64,000 nt of DNA from contig JAECUM010000792.1 in assembly GCA_016617855.1 (NCBI GenBank), positions 186,001 to 250,000 on the forward strand, in the 5' to 3' direction. Both the position numbers and the translations under genes were made by a program. Shown piece by piece: positions 22,320 to 34,975 of this stretch; positions within the stretch are counted from its first letter, which is position 1, and every line of letters starts with the position of its first letter. Below the pieces are notes generated by a model, which worked only from the letters and a program-made list of their open reading frames with translations, was not told where the DNA came from and did not search any database. The DNA comes from Megalonaias nervosa (taxonomy: Eukaryota; Mollusca; Bivalvia; Unionida; Unionidae).

Positions 22320-24190
22320 GATGTAGATGAAAGAGGTCAAATTGTGAAAGAGGAGTCAGACAACACCTTTTTCTGTCTTGCGGCCTCTTTGGATCGTGAA
22401 AACATCTCAGTAAGCTCCCATAGCTTACAGAATGTGGGCACAACAGAAAGTTTGAACTAGAATGTACCTCCGAAAGTCTCCCCTCAAGAAAGAGAAACTC
22501 CGCGGGCACATAACACCCAAAAGCTGGGGAAGTCACGTAATAAAACACGATTGAGATAATGTAGAATTTTATAATTCCAGGAGAATACAAGTAATTCAAG
22601 CACTCTAAAGAACGCATAAAATTTAATCATTCTTGTGTATACATGTAATACAAGCGCTGTAGATAATGTGTAGAATTGAATCATTCCTAGGGATCATGTG
22701 GAATCATTACATTGTAGAGAACACGTTACATTGAATCTTTCCTGTGGAATCCATGAAATACGTGCACTTAGTAGAACATGTAGAATTTAATCATTCCTGC
22801 TGAATGCAAGCATTCTCGAGACTCGAGAGTATATATAATGAGTTAGACCATGGGGAGTACAAATAATACAAGCACTCTAGAGAACAGGTAGAATTTGATA
22901 ATTCCAAGGAATACATGGATTTCAAGCATCTAGCAGAACATGTAAAATTTAAAATATTCCTGAGGAAAACAAGAATAAAATCACACTAGTCAACATGTGG
23001 TAGGTATATCTATCATTTTTGAAATTATTGTTCATGGCTGTTAATTGTAGTGATTATCTATAGCTGAATTTGGTGTCCGTGCATATGCTCTTTTTTAAGA
23101 CGTTAAAGAACGTAAAATTGCATAAGATCTATAAATATATGTTTACGTATATGTTGACAGTTACTGATAATAAAATTATTAGTAAATATGTTGACAAGAT
23201 TCGGCCTTTATCCCACCGGACACGTCGGTCAGGTGGTATCTAAGAAGACTTAAGATAGTTCCCATTGAGTGGGTTCAATCATGTGCGTTCTTTACGGTGC
23301 AGAAAATTTTTGATTTGACACGTAAGCAGTAATGACAGTATGCGTATTTTATCTTTTCGTCTGCATATAAGTAAATCAGACTAGGCAATTTTATTTCTTG
23401 TATTCTTGTCGTAACATCCAGTCAACGGACAGATTTTATTTTGTATTTAGATATTATTTGAAAGGAAAAATCATTTTTTTTTTGGATTGTTCATTGGAAA
23501 GAGAAAGTGCTCATTGGACTATAATATTCTTTTGGTACTGTTGTGAAGCATTCAAAGAAGTTCTGGACAACGCCATTTTGTCAACATTACTATTCTTAGC
23601 CGACTTGAAATTTCATGGTCTGTAATTTTATACCGGACATTTCATTGTTTTTGGAATTTAATATTAATCATTAGTGTTTTAGATTCAATTGAATATATTT
23701 TAAGTTTCTGTTATATTTCATTTACAGCATTGATAATTAAATTGTTAAGGTTTACAAACCTTATTGGTTTTCCTTCTTTCTGTTGCTTAGTTTATGACCA
23801 TAGAGTCGTAACACATATAATTTAATCATTCCTGGGTAATATAAGGAATATAACAATTGCGAAGAAGATGTAGAATGTAATCTTTCCTGAAGAATAAGAG
23901 TACTGGCGAGAATATGTATAATTTAATAATTCACGGGAATACAAGGAATACAAGCACTCTGAAGAACATGTCGAATCACATAACAAAATTTGGAAACAAG
24001 AGGTCAAATTGTGGAAAATGTTTCCGACAACAACTTCGTCTGTCTGTCGTCCTCCAGGGGTCATGAATACATCTCAATAATGTGGGCACAATTAAAGGTC
24101 TGATATAGAATGTACCCCAGAATGTCTCCCCAAATAAGAAAGAATCCAGTTGTACGCATCTTTCGAAACAAAGCTTTGGAAACGGGTCCA
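22320..24190. repeat. Direct flanking repeats around a 55-bp minisatellite
   Basis: The segments at about 22335-22500 and 23997-24155 are homologous and in the same orientation (AAGAGGTCAAATTGTG, then GACAACA, CTGTCTTG/CTGTCTGTCG, AATGTGGGCACAA, TAGAATGTACC, AAGTCTCCCC/AATGTCTCCCC). Between them are units of about 55 bp (AGCACTCTAGAGAACA, GTAGAATTTAATCATTCCTG) at about 22545-22990 and 23814-23985. The array is split by an inserted LTR. Confidence 0.7.
23180..23813 (+). mobile_element. Solo LTR (copy G) inside a minisatellite
   Basis: Ends GAGTCGTAACA at 23813. It shares with the 54.7-kb copy GGATTGTTCA, TGGTACTGTTGT/TGGAACTGTTAT, CTGGACAACGCCA/CTGGATAATGCCA, TTGTTAAGGTTTACAAAC/TTGTTTAAGTTTTACAAAC and CTTAGTTTATGACCATAGA. 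The 5' border is uncertain within about 100 bp. Immediately after the end the 55-bp minisatellite resumes. Confidence 0.65.
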
Positions 24191-24299
24191 TGGGAATGAA
24201 AAATAACTTCCTCTTCGTCCATCATCTAACTCATAAGTTGGAATGAAGGGATCCATAAAGGGAGAGAAGATATACATCTGCAAACTCACTTGAGCCAAC

Positions 24300-25990
24300 T
24301 AGAATTGAACGATAGTGGCGGCGTAACGTAACCTTCCCTTCTCATCTCCATCTCCGGGGAAGGAGACGTTATGAAAGCAGGTTCATCATCCTGTCCTTAT
24401 GCATGGAAGGGTTGGAGATTGGAAAAGAGGTAACCAGACTAAGATCGTCCTTTCTTGGAGAATGGGTTATATGATCCCTTCTCGACATTCTGTGAGGATA
24501 GAGGAGGTCGGATTGCTCCATCTTAGTCATGGCTGCTGCAGAGAGGGCAGACCCTGGATCCAAGTAAACGACAACCATGAACTCGTGGGAGCGAGCGACG
24601 ACTTACTACAAGATAGTTGTGGTTCTCACATCACATAACAACCACAAAGGGATGATAAAAAATGGACATTCTGATCAAATCTTTTTTCCCTTGGCAGGTG
24701 AGGAAAGCATGACTCCGTATCCCTTTAGAGATCAAATAATAAATTAATGAGGGGGTATCAACCAGATCCCTCTCTTCAGACTGGCCGTCATAAAAGGGTA
24801 ACTCGAAGAACACTGCCCAGAGATGAACACTAAGTGGCTGGTGGCTGACAACTGGTGCCTAATCAACAGGCTTGGACCGGTTCAGCGCTGACAATCTGAC
24901 AGAACACTATCTATTTTGAGAAACTACAATTCAGCAAAGATTTCTCATCCGTCAAAGATACTTCTTATCCAGAGGTTTATTCAAGCAAGAACGCTGCTCT
25001 CATCTACCTTCGGGAAGGTTTGACTTACATTTTGTCAGGCAAGAGAAACTCCACCACCCTTGCCCTGCACCAACAACCTGGAAAGTACGAAGGATCTCTC
25101 GTTAACGGACTCTGACATCTTTGGATCAAGAGTCAGATATCCTAGAGCTGGCAACTTCTAAACAAATGAGAAGAAGCTACGGATCTCCTTTTTACTGGAG
25201 GTGGCTACATCCCTACGATAGGAACTGTGCTAGATCCCTCATAGGAAGAGATGGGATTATGTTGTGACAAGGATGAGGTAGCAGGATCATTCTTGCTTCT
25301 TTATAAGTCCAATGACATTCAGCTTAGTCCCAAAATGCATCATCCTAAAGACGACATATCGGATACCAACAGTACATACACATTAAGTCATGATAAATAT
25401 ATGGGATATGTGTCCTGGAATGCGTTCTTATGCCGGTATTTACCCACACCTTGCAATATAATATCAACAGAAAGAGAACACACAAAAAAACAATAACAAA
25501 AATGGGACCAAACATAGGTAGGATGTACTTACCCTAATATTGGTTACTTAGACAAGATGTATATTTACTGAAGCACAACTTCACTATGCAAGGTGTAAGA
25601 AATCCTTGAAAAAAATTGAAATGAAAATATATATACAAGATAAGAGCAAGGACTACAGAAAATGGAAAAGAGCACGTCAAAAGATTTGAAAATAAGCCAG
25701 AACACAGCATCAAAGGCGATGAATCATTAAGCATTTGACACGCGTATTTGTGCCGTATAATCTCCCCCCAAAAGGTAATATATTCTCTAAGTTGGATATG
25801 ACTAAGGAACTAGACTGAAATTATGCTGAGTTTTGTATATTCTGATTCTTCAGTTAGTAATTAAATATGGGCATATTAACCTTGGACTGTGGACTAGCAT
25901 TCTGGTAAAAGGCAAGCAATGTACTATTAGGAGTTAAGGTATTATTGCTATTAAAATATAAGTTTAATGTTGATTACATTAAATGGCCAA
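24300..25990. other. Possible old transposon sequence; no gene recognised
   Basis: 24300-25200 looks richer in G and C than neighbouring intron and holds overlapping minus-strand frames (for example 24369-24578), which suggests an old retroelement, perhaps DIRS-like, but no catalytic motif is visible. 25200-25990 is plain AT-rich intron. Confidence 0.35.
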
Positions 25991-26035
25991 GTGTTTCTCT
26001 TTTAGTGTATCATCATAAAGCTTCTTATTTCACAC

Positions 26036-26072
<37 letters not shown>
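26036..26072. repeat. (ATA)n microsatellite
   Basis: Twelve or so uninterrupted AAT/ATA triplets. Confidence 0.95.
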
Positions 26073-26349
26073 GGCCTTTTTCTCATAGAAAGGAATTAGA
26101 CACACTTAAGAAGAATGCTCCACTGTCACTGATAACTGGCAAAGTAGGTGGTTTGGTTAACAGTCACCCTTTAGAATGATATGCATATGTCTGTCCTATA
26201 TGAAAGACACAAAATAGTACAGCAATCAAGATATTCCAAATCACATCTAATAAGTTATATAGCTGGATAGCTAAATTATAATTTACGGTGATTAATGACT
26301 ATGCCAAACAGAATTTGAATGGATCCTAGATGAAGAGAATAATTGTTAC

Positions 26350-26443
26350 CTTGTATATTTTCTGGGTTGTCGAGACTCTTGTTGAGTGTCCAATAAATAT
26401 AGAATGGCACTGTCATGTCACTTGTATTTCCCACATAAGAGAA
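26350..26443 (-). CDS. Plexin exon: inter-PSI2/3 Ig-like domain, second half
   Basis: 94 bp between AATTTCAG and GTAACAATT, phases 0 in and 1 out. The peptide is FSYVGNTSDMTVPFYIYW, then TLNKSLDNPENIQ. A 'W-x(6)-LDNP' pattern just before PSI3 matches plexins, where a tryptophan strand and a DNP turn lead into the YKC of PSI3. The joining codon gives valine before IMYKCEM. Confidence 0.85.
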
Positions 26444-26974
26444 CTGAAATTAAACATTGGACATTTTCAGCAATTCTTTATCTTTCTCGAAGGTATTATT
26501 TTGTTTAGAGCATTTCCAAACAAATGCTTTTATTATTCTCATTTACCAGCTCACACTTATTTCAATGCCTATTATTTTTTTATTTAATATAGTCAAGGGA
26601 TTTATTATGTACATGTAGCATGCAATAGGCAAAAATATCATAAGCGAAACAATTGTCTGTCAGTCTAACTTTCCAAATATCTTACGTAAGCCTAATAGTG
26701 CGGTCAGTGTATACTCGATAATAAATGTTCAAGACACAATCATTTAGTAATGGGTCAATAGCAAAGAGCCCTACTAACTATAACTTGATTGAAAAAGAAA
26801 GGAAATGTAATGCCAACATGACATGGCCTACATGTCATGGGCAATTCTACTAGCAAATTATGTGTAAGGGTTACAGAGCTATGGTATTTATAGCATGTGT
26901 CAAACGATCTCAATGCTTGGCCCAACTTGTTCAAGTACATGTTACAGATACGCTTCAACAGATACCTCCATGTA

Positions 26975-27470
26975 AAAGACACCTATCCATAACGGACAGT
27001 ATTGCAAGTCTTTTTTCTTTCATTTATTATGTGTATCGACCTTATACATGTAGGACAAAAGTTAAAATCATTTTAATTTTATTATCAGTGTAACCTGGAC
27101 ACGAAGGACACCTGTCCTGTCCATAAACGACAGTATTTTAAGGCGCTTTCTTCAGTTCGTTATCAAGCCATAATCTAAATGACACATATCCATAAAGGAC
27201 AATATTATTTGTCCTTTATGGAGTTTCTTAATTTCATTACAATTATCAAACTTTATATGAATAATACCTGTCCATTATGTACAATATTTTAAGTCCGACT
27301 TTGTTCATTTTGTTACCATTTGCAACCTCACTATAAAATAAACATCCAAATAAAACGGCATTTTAGGTAGCGTTCTTCATTTATTTATCAACCATTATAT
27401 TAAGAGTCCATGTCTATAAAGGCAAAAGTTTGTGTCTCCTCGAATGTCCTTTAAAGACGTTAACTGTAAT
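26975..27470. repeat. Degenerate tandem repeat, unit about 90-100 bp
   Basis: GACACCT(G)TCC-type starts, ATAAAGGACA or ATAACGGACA, then GTATTTTAAG and TTTCATT recur near 26985, 27105, 27185, 27265 and 27410. It lies in the intron between the two inter-PSI exons. Confidence 0.6.
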
Positions 27471-27519
27471 TCTAACTAAATAAGTTATCTTTTCTAAATG
27501 AAGTCCTTCTTCCTCTGAG

Positions 27520-27725
27520 CTGCAGTAACAAAGTGGTTAGAAATCTGGCATGAATGCCTCAACAATGCAGGGTTTCATTCCCGAACAGACCATGCCTGGT
27601 TCACAGGGAAGCGGTACGTCTGGGGAAAGTATTTTAGCCCCATTGTGTAAGTATGATATAGTACTGTATGTGATGTCATAATTAATCAATTAATTAATTC
27701 ATTCATTCATTTATTCAAATAATCT
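27520..27725 (+). mobile_element. Possible tRNA-derived SINE
   Basis: GTAACAAAGTGGTTAGAAAT and GCAGGGTTTCATTCCCG resemble A and B boxes about 35 bp apart, followed by a body with GGAAAGTATTTTAGCCCC and a simple ATTAATTC/ATTCATTC tail. This is a single copy here with no confirmed target duplication. Confidence 0.35.
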
Positions 27726-27785
27726 TCTCCCTGCTCATGTAGACATCACGTTGAAAGAAATATCATGTTCATTTATTGTACTTAC

Positions 27786-27899
27786 ATGAACCAGATCACA
27801 TTCAATGATGCTTTCTCCATTGGGAAGTCTTGTCACGTTGGCATTGACCTGTGTGCCATTGTTCAGATCAAAGAAACAGAAGAGTGAGTTTTGAAAATC
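27786..27899 (-). CDS. Plexin exon: inter-PSI2/3 Ig-like domain, first half
   Basis: 114 bp, phase 0 on both sides, between TTATTTCAG and GTAAGTAC. The peptide is DFQNSLFCFFDLNNGTQV, then NANVTRLPNGES, ending IIECDLVH. The C-x-F strand, NGT and NVT N-glycosylation sequons and the closing I-x-C strand fit the domain between PSI2 and PSI3 of plexins. Confidence 0.85.
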
Positions 27900-27999
27900 C
27901 TGAAATAACCACATAGTAAGATCAAACTTATGTAATATGTACAAATTAGGAGTTCCACTATAAAACTTATGTAAAAAGTACAAATTTGAGGTCACAATG

Positions 28000-29640
28000 T
28001 ATGCATTAAAAGATAGATGAAAACAATGTATGAAGTTAATTACAGCCCTCTCCTCTTTAGAACACGATAGTTGGAGGCCAGAACATTATCATCGACCTGC
28101 CATGATTCATGTACTTAACATGAATTGTGACTCATATTATAAGATTGCGTGAAACTATTAAAATCGCCATAGAACTTGTGAAACTATATTTGCTTGAGTT
28201 ATGCATAGCTGAAAAAGGTTTAAAAACTCTCCACAATTCTTTTCCAGCTACTATCTTTCCAAGCGTGCCACAAATTTGTCTATTTCCGGAGGAACGTCTA
28301 TCGTTCATGCCCCTGAAATAAATGTCACGTGACGTAAGATTTGAAGGCTTACAATTAGGTTAAGGTAAATAAATCAATCATTTGTGATGTCCCTGTATTG
28401 CTAATATTTGCATCTGTAATGTATTTCATTTCTTTCAAATGCATATTACCTGGAATGAAACACTTTTAAGTAACGATGAGAAACAAATCAAAGAAAAATT
28501 ACTGCGTGTCTTTTATATGTTTCTTTCAAAATTTCTATATTTCATCTTTTATACATATAGTGAACTTTTAAGATATTTATTCGTGCTGTCTTATAATTTC
28601 TCCATTATATTAAAATATTGGAACGAAAATTTTTGTTTTGTATAAATACTCATTAGATTGATTATTCGTAAACTTGTATAATAGGTGTATGTTATATTAA
28701 CCAAGTTTTTGCAGTGCCATTGCCATATCAAAAATCTAATCTGTGGTTTCCTACTAATAAAAAGACAAGGAAAACCAACATGTGAATAACATCCCTGTCG
28801 TGAACAGCCCAACACTCACTTCAGGGCCACACACTTGTATCAAATATGACATTATTTAAATTGGACATTTCCATTGTGTTTTCTATTAGTTAAATTGTAA
28901 TACGTATTTAAATTTTATTTCGACTAATATTTCTTAAATAGCACTTACTGTAACTGTCAAGTAAAGACATTGATCCAGTTGATGATACCTGGATCTCCAA
29001 ACAGAGGCACAAGAGCACGAATCAAGGACTTCCTCAAAGTTAGGACGGTCGACGATATATGCTAGGTGGGGCGAAGGAAAGAATAACCAAGACTCAAGCC
29101 TAAACTGCAGATCATTCTATACCAATTGGCACTAGTTAAAGACTTGACTAACAAGTGCATGTGCAGAGAGGTCGGGGAGTCAACAAAACATCAGTAGCAC
29201 ATATAGTAATCATTTTAATTTATATACATTAAATATTTTTTAAAAAATAGGTTTAAAAGTATATACAAATATAATACAATATTTCCTGTTGTTTGTTCAA
29301 GACATTTTGTCCTACATAAGACAAACAAATTCAGGTATGATGTAAATATTTCAGCTAAAGAACGTCAAAAAATTTAATTGTATCTTTTACCTTCTCGAAC
29401 TTTTTATAATTCTGGTTGCAGGACATGTGGCAATATTATACTTGATCTGGAACTGCATTATAGGGAAGCGCGATACAATGAGGGATAACGTACCATTTTC
29501 TCATATAAGAGTCATATGTTGCCATGATGGAAACATCAAACCTAGCATTTTGTCAATCAGTTTCAACAGAGTACTTGCCGACAACAGCAGTTTAGATCAT
29601 GGGAGAAACATAGACGCATGGTTCAGAAATTTATAAAGGA
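28000..29640. other. Intron, no gene recognised
   Basis: AT-rich. The frame at 29427-29636 (+) and the stretch near 28950-29050 (-) look slightly protein-like, but neither joins in phase to the plexin exons. Confidence 0.4.
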
Positions 29641-29649
29641 TCAGAGTAA

Positions 29650-29820
29650 AGTATACGGACAATCCCTGACCTGAAAAATTTGCATGGGACATCCCTGACC
29701 CGAGTCATTTATATGGATATTCTCTGACCTGAATAACTTATTTGCACAATAACTGGCCCTATTAATTTATATGGACAATCAGTGACCTGATTATTTTATT
29801 TGAAGAATCCCTGAGTCTGT
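29650..29820. repeat. Minisatellite, unit about 34 bp
   Basis: About five imperfect units of GGACAATCCCTGACCTGA + AATTTATATG. Confidence 0.75.
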
Positions 29821-30137
29821 GTAAGGGAAAGAAAACATACATGTGGAAGCAGATTTTTTGTAAAATCTAATCCAGCGTAATTTTCTGCACATATTTAAAT
29901 GGTTGTTGGCCACAAGGGAGATCATGTTGTATAGTTGGTTGTAGTAAATCATGTTGTGCATTATGTGTTCCAATTATTGTTGATATGACTGGTACATTGC
30001 TGAAAATTGAAACTGTTACATTTTTAGATGAAGCTATCAAACGATAACAGGTTACAATACGGAATGAAAATGAGCAGACTTACCTCTATTAAATGATACA
30101 GGTTATGATGACAAATAATAAAAATGCACAGTCTTAC

Positions 30138-30269
30138 CATTAGGTTTAATGCTGACACCACAATTTTCTTGTTCATCTCAGATGGAACAAATATCTCTGT
30201 TGTATTTGATTGTATACGCGGACATGACTGGGCCTCATTATTATAACTCGAAGAATTTTTTTGAATCAC
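30138..30269 (-). CDS. Plexin exon: after PSI2, start of inter-PSI domain
   Basis: 132 bp, phase 0 on both sides, between CCCTTTCAG and GTAAGACTG. The peptide includes EAQSCPRIQSNTTEIFVPSE and ends KKIVVSALNLM. A lone CP-x-I followed by a strand ending in 'NL' matches the region in which plexins pass from PSI2 into the next Ig-like module. It contains no domain core of its own; the call rests on position and phase. Confidence 0.82.
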
Positions 30270-30274
30270 CTGAA

Positions 30275-31530
30275 AGGGAATAAATATTTCGTAATTTAAA
30301 AATCTTAAATTCAAACTTTGTACCAAAAGCTTCAAATCTCAATCAAAATTCAGATTTGTAAATTAAAAGAAAAAATTTAGAATTTTCATTTCTGCGAATT
30401 ATATAAATTTTTTGTCTGAAATTAAGTTTCATTTTGAATTCAAATTCTTAGTTTCGTTGGAGTTCCTATTATTTTCATAAAGTAATGATCGATCTTCAAA
30501 TGTGTTTAGTATTAACTGTAAAATTGATAACTGCGTAATATAGTGCATTTATAGTAATTCAAATAATAATATGTTTACTGAAACAAACATTGTTTTCAAT
30601 AAAATCGGTCCTACTTTTACTTTAACACAAAAAATGCCTTTATATGCTGGAGAATGTTATTCTGACAAAATGCAACCAAATCAACTTGGTAGAACTGGAT
30701 GTTAAGATTTGAGAAAACTGACCTCCACTAGGAGGTTGTCTTTCTCAGGGCATAATTTTGCTATTTTAAACAGTTGATAGGACTAATGGAACTTCCCGGA
30801 AGGACACAAAATGTCTTACTGTGCTATAAGTAACTATGGCTTAACAAGGATAAAATGGGCTAAGTTATACAGCTAAAATCAACATGGAACAATAATCTGG
30901 ACTACGTTCTATAGTCAAAAATCAATATTGATCAATAATACTGTGAAGACAATATTTCTCTCTAGTGTTGAATATTTGATTAAAAACACTTTTCCGAAAA
31001 TGTCTTCAAATCAGAAATCAGTATTCAAATATTCATAGCATTATTTAGTTATGATTGTGTCCACGTTTAATGTGCCTTGTGACTTACTCAAACTCTCAGA
31101 CAGCCCAACTGATATGCAGTATCACTTAGTGACCATACCATATATATATACAATCTGTTCCTCTAAAGCCGGTTACCTGACAGCACCCATGGATATGTAG
31201 TGTCATTTAGTGACCATACCATATGCATATACACTGTGTTCCTGTAAGGCTGGCTACCCAATAGCAGCCATGGACTTGTAGCCAGTGTTGTGTGTCAAGA
31301 CTTTGAATTGTGTTCTCAGGGCTCAGGGAGAAAAAAAGACTGTACAATGCATACGTTGTAATACCTACCAGAGACACACAAAAATGACACATTACTGCCA
31401 TCGCTTGTTCTAGCATCTTGGAAGATAACCAAAACTGTGTTCATCGTTTGAAATATTTAAAGTTTCAAATTGGTTATTAACTTCAGTTCCCAAGGAATTT
31501 ACTGTTAGAGTTTTCCTCCATTTTACAGCA
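30275..31530. other. Intron with a small duplicated block
   Basis: At 31090-31270 two imperfect copies of TGTAGTGTCATTTAGTGACC and ACCATACCATAT, about 75 bp apart, are visible. Nothing else was recognised. Confidence 0.4.
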
Positions 31531-31532
31531 CT

Positions 31533-31952
31533 TTTTAATGATCATAGGAACTTTTCAGCCAGTTCTGAGATGGTTAAACAAACTTTCTGAATTTAAGACC
31601 AATGCACACTCAGAAAAGTGGCCGAGTAGTCTAAAGCTCTCACCGTTCCGGACCACTGTCATCTCATCTCTGTCTGCGTGGGTTCGAGTCTCAGGCTTGG
31701 CTAACGTTGGTACGTGAGAAAACTTGACAATAGCTTCTCGTAGGTTGGTGGTTCTTCCTGGGATTTTCCAGGGTTCTTCCTCCACCACTTATGCTGACCG
31801 CCATGTATAGACTATCTTGTGCTGAAAAATGCCGTTGAACCGTACAACAACAACAACGACAACATTACGTTTTAGTGATCATATGAAATTTAGAGCCAGG
31901 TCTAAGATGGTTCAACAAACATTCTAAATTTCAAGACCAGTGCACACTCACA
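31533..31952. repeat. About 80-bp direct repeat flanking a SINE
   Basis: 31533-31612 and 31869-31952 are near-copies: AATGATCATAGGAAC/AGTGATCATATGAAA, then GATGGTTAAACAAAC/GATGGTTCAACAAAC, AAGACCAATGCACACTCA/AAGACCAGTGCACACTCA. The SINE lies exactly between them. Confidence 0.75.
31615..31865 (+). mobile_element. tRNA-derived SINE, copy 3
   Basis: Near-complete plus-strand copy: GTGGCCGAGTAGTCTAAAGC (A box), GTGGGTTCGAGTCTCAGG (B box), GGTTCTTCCTGGGATTTTCC body, and a CAACAACAACAACGACAAC tail. Confidence 0.85.
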
Positions 31953-32684
31953 AATGTCATCTGATCTGTCAGAGCTTTCACGTAACATCCTTGCTTTGAG
32001 TATGAACGTGACTTGGAAATTACAATAAAAAGTACTACGAACAGCAAATGTGTCAAACTAATGGTCCAGGAATTTGCTGGTCAAACACTTGTATGCAGAC
32101 ATAAAAATCTGCGTCGAGCAGATGAATATATGCTTAAATTCTGATGAATTGTGTAAGAGAGGACCAGGCTTTGAGAGGCTATATATGTATGTTTCACTAA
32201 TGTATGAAAATAATTTTTTAGAATTCCCCTCAGATTTTCATCCCATGTAACTTCCGTGTTATTGACGTCCTTAACTGCATACATAAAACAATGACGGTTT
32301 CCATGGAAATGATTGGGTCTATATATCAGCAAAGAATTGTATTATATTTTGTTTTTATGCCATTGGTGTTTATGCCATCCACTCTCTTTTATCCCTGAAG
32401 TATTATATAGCTTAGGAATTCAGCAACAAGGAGAACAAGTCAAACAAGTGTACATAATTTATTTAAAAATCTGGCTTTATGGCTTCTTTTGCAATCCTAC
32501 TCAGAGGTGACAATATTTAATATCTAATGTTGACATCACAATGAATATCTAACAACGAATTAAACATAGGCTACGAATACTCGAATAATAAAACCAGTAT
32601 TTGTTTTAGCACTACCTTTCTTGGGGTACCAATTGTTGAGGATTTTGCGGCTGATATAAGACACAAATTGAAATAAAAAACCTC

Positions 32685-32930
32685 TTGAAATACCTTAACG
32701 ATAATAAAATTTCCAAGAATAAAACAAACACAGTGGGCAATGATGTTGCTATGAGTAGAATTGACCTCTTCAAAGACCTAATTAACAATAATCTTTCCAT
32801 GAATACAATAAACCCCATGAAAGACCTAATAAATATGTATAATAGTTCCATGAATACAATAAATTTCTTGAAAGACTTAATGAACAATACTAGTTTCATT
32901 AATACAATATACTTCTTCGTCAATTCATGA
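32685..32930. repeat. Tandem repeat, unit about 60 bp, open on both strands
   Basis: Three to four units with CCATGAATACAATAAA and TTGAAAGACCTAAT. The unit length is near 60 bp, so both strands keep a reading frame with 20-residue repeats (plus: SMNTINFLKDLMNN). This is repeat arithmetic, not evidence of a gene. Confidence 0.6.
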
Positions 32931-33144
32931 GTTCAAGTATCAATAACTATGCAATTCTTCTTGAAATTACGAAAATATATATTCATGAAAATAAATGATT
33001 TCATGGTAGTCTAAACAAAAATTATTCAGTCTTTGATATAAGATACCATGGAACATAACTATCATAAATTTGATATCTAAATGAAACTCCTAGAGGATTC
33101 TCTTAATACAGCCTCTGGAGAACTACAATTGCAGAGTGACTTAC

Positions 33145-33256
33145 TGTCCTCCCCAAAACCAGCTTATTGACAGGGCAATCACTAATGTCGAAGGTGCACA
33201 AGTGGTTGTTGATGCACCAAGTGCATGGAAAATTACTCTCTGTGCAGCTTGTACAT
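33145..33256 (-). CDS. Plexin exon: PSI2 domain
   Basis: 112 bp between TTTCCCAG and GTAAGTCAC, phases 2 in and 0 out. The peptide reads CTSCTESNFPCTWC, INNHLCTFDISDC, KLVLGRT. The cysteine spacing C-x2-C-x6-C-x2-C-x5-C-x6-C and the C-x-W-C core identify a PSI (plexin-semaphorin-integrin) fold, a small disulfide-bonded extracellular module. It follows the FFDC exon directly, as in known plexins. Confidence 0.92.
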
Positions 33257-33259
33257 CTG

Positions 33260-34975
33260 GGAAAATATATTTAAAAAATCATTTGTTAACAAAATAAATC
33301 TACACATGATAATTAATTACATGACATAAATAGAAACAAGTCATAATATATAACTCCCTTCCCCGTTTGTTTCGCATAGATGGTACGTAAAAACATGTCT
33401 TCAATAACGTGTTCAACCATTTCTTCTGTAGCTCAATATATTTTGTTTCGCGAAATGAAAACGAATTAGTGTATTAGAAGAAAGAAATCAAAGTAACCAC
33501 GCCCACAATATAAATACCAGAGTTTTAAATACTTTTATTCATGATTCTATTATACAGTAAAAAATATCATTAACGCCCGCGATAATTCTTGTCCGAATAA
33601 CTCGTGAACCCGCTCCGGACATGAGGGCGAGTGTGGATCCCATTTTTTCTTGGCAGCAAATGTCAAAAGCAGAATTGACCGTTATTTGTTGAATCTGAAG
33701 AAACTCATGATTAAAATTGGTTTAAAAAAACCTGATAGGTGCATGTTGCCATCGCGAAAGGCGGTTAGTATCCGGAAATTTGAATCAATATCATGAAATT
33801 CTCATCTCAGGTTAAGAAGTCCTGTCTTTTGTTAAATTTTGTATCCCAAAACAATTTCGCTAATTCCTATCAGTGCCAACACTTTAAGAAATAAATAGCT
33901 ACGAAATAAGTTTTGTCATGTGAAATTTGTGTTTTAGACATATATTTTAATTCTGTTTTAGTGTAATCATCATAAATGTGAGATGCCCTCTTATATTCAA
34001 AAGTAAAAAATGTTAATCGACCATCTCAGCTATGTCCGCCACTGTTTTGAGGGCCTAATTAACTGCCAACTGTGTTTTGATCTCTAATTTGAGGTCGTAT
34101 TTGTTGTACTTATAGTGTCAATTTAAAAGCATATCTCAATCTGTATTGTCATAGCAAGTATGTCGTTTATTCAAGTCAAATAAAGGGAATAAAGAAAAGT
34201 TAAAATTCATGTAAATTATATTTGATTTAGAGGTAGCAGTCACAGTCACGTGTCAGGTCATCTCATTTCATTTTAGCACTTGAATACTGTTATACATATT
34301 ATGGTGCAAATAATAATCAAACTACCTTAAATTATCGTAGTCCTTCATAATTGTGCTCAAAGATGGCAAGACAACCAAGCAAAAGTAGTGTTTGATGGAT
34401 ACTGATCATTATGGAGAAGAGAGTTCCAAAGTTGTAGCGAGCATACATTACTGAAGTGGCAAGGATGAACAGACGTTTCACTATCACTGCCAAAGAAATC
34501 ATGTCTTAACATTTCACTAATAAAACAAAGATAAAGAAATCAGATTTCATCATTAACTATTTTTGCATGAAATACATGTCTCCAATTTCTGAACAAAATT
34601 AATTTTGTTTTGTTGGCGAAAAGTAGCACAATGTAGCTGCAGGCGCAGGATGACGAAAAACTGTACGTGATGCGTTGAATCCTCTTGGAGGTAGTTTTTC
34701 ACGCAGATTTCGTTATCTTGAAAATAAAGGGAATTTACGTCGAAATTAAACAATTTCATAACAGAAAACTCTTCCCTGGTCACTATTATCAAATGCGAGT
34801 ATAAATACAGTATTCAGACATTAAACAGTGCTGCTACCTCCCCTTACATGGTCTTTTAGATGTCTAACCAGGATGACATCCCTTCGTCATATTTCAGAGG
34901 TATCTTGGCATCTCGGTAATGCACACCCTCACTTATATTGAGGTCTATGTTTCTGAATCCCGTTGTACACAAGGT
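33260..34975. other. Intron, no gene recognised
   Basis: AT-rich sequence. I see no repeat, RNA gene or coding signature. Confidence 0.4.

Noticed and set aside
28950..29050. Another exon-like minus-strand stretch ending in ACAGTAAGT
   Set aside because: Needs a frameshift to look protein-like and is not needed between the in-phase exons at 30.2 and 27.8 kb.
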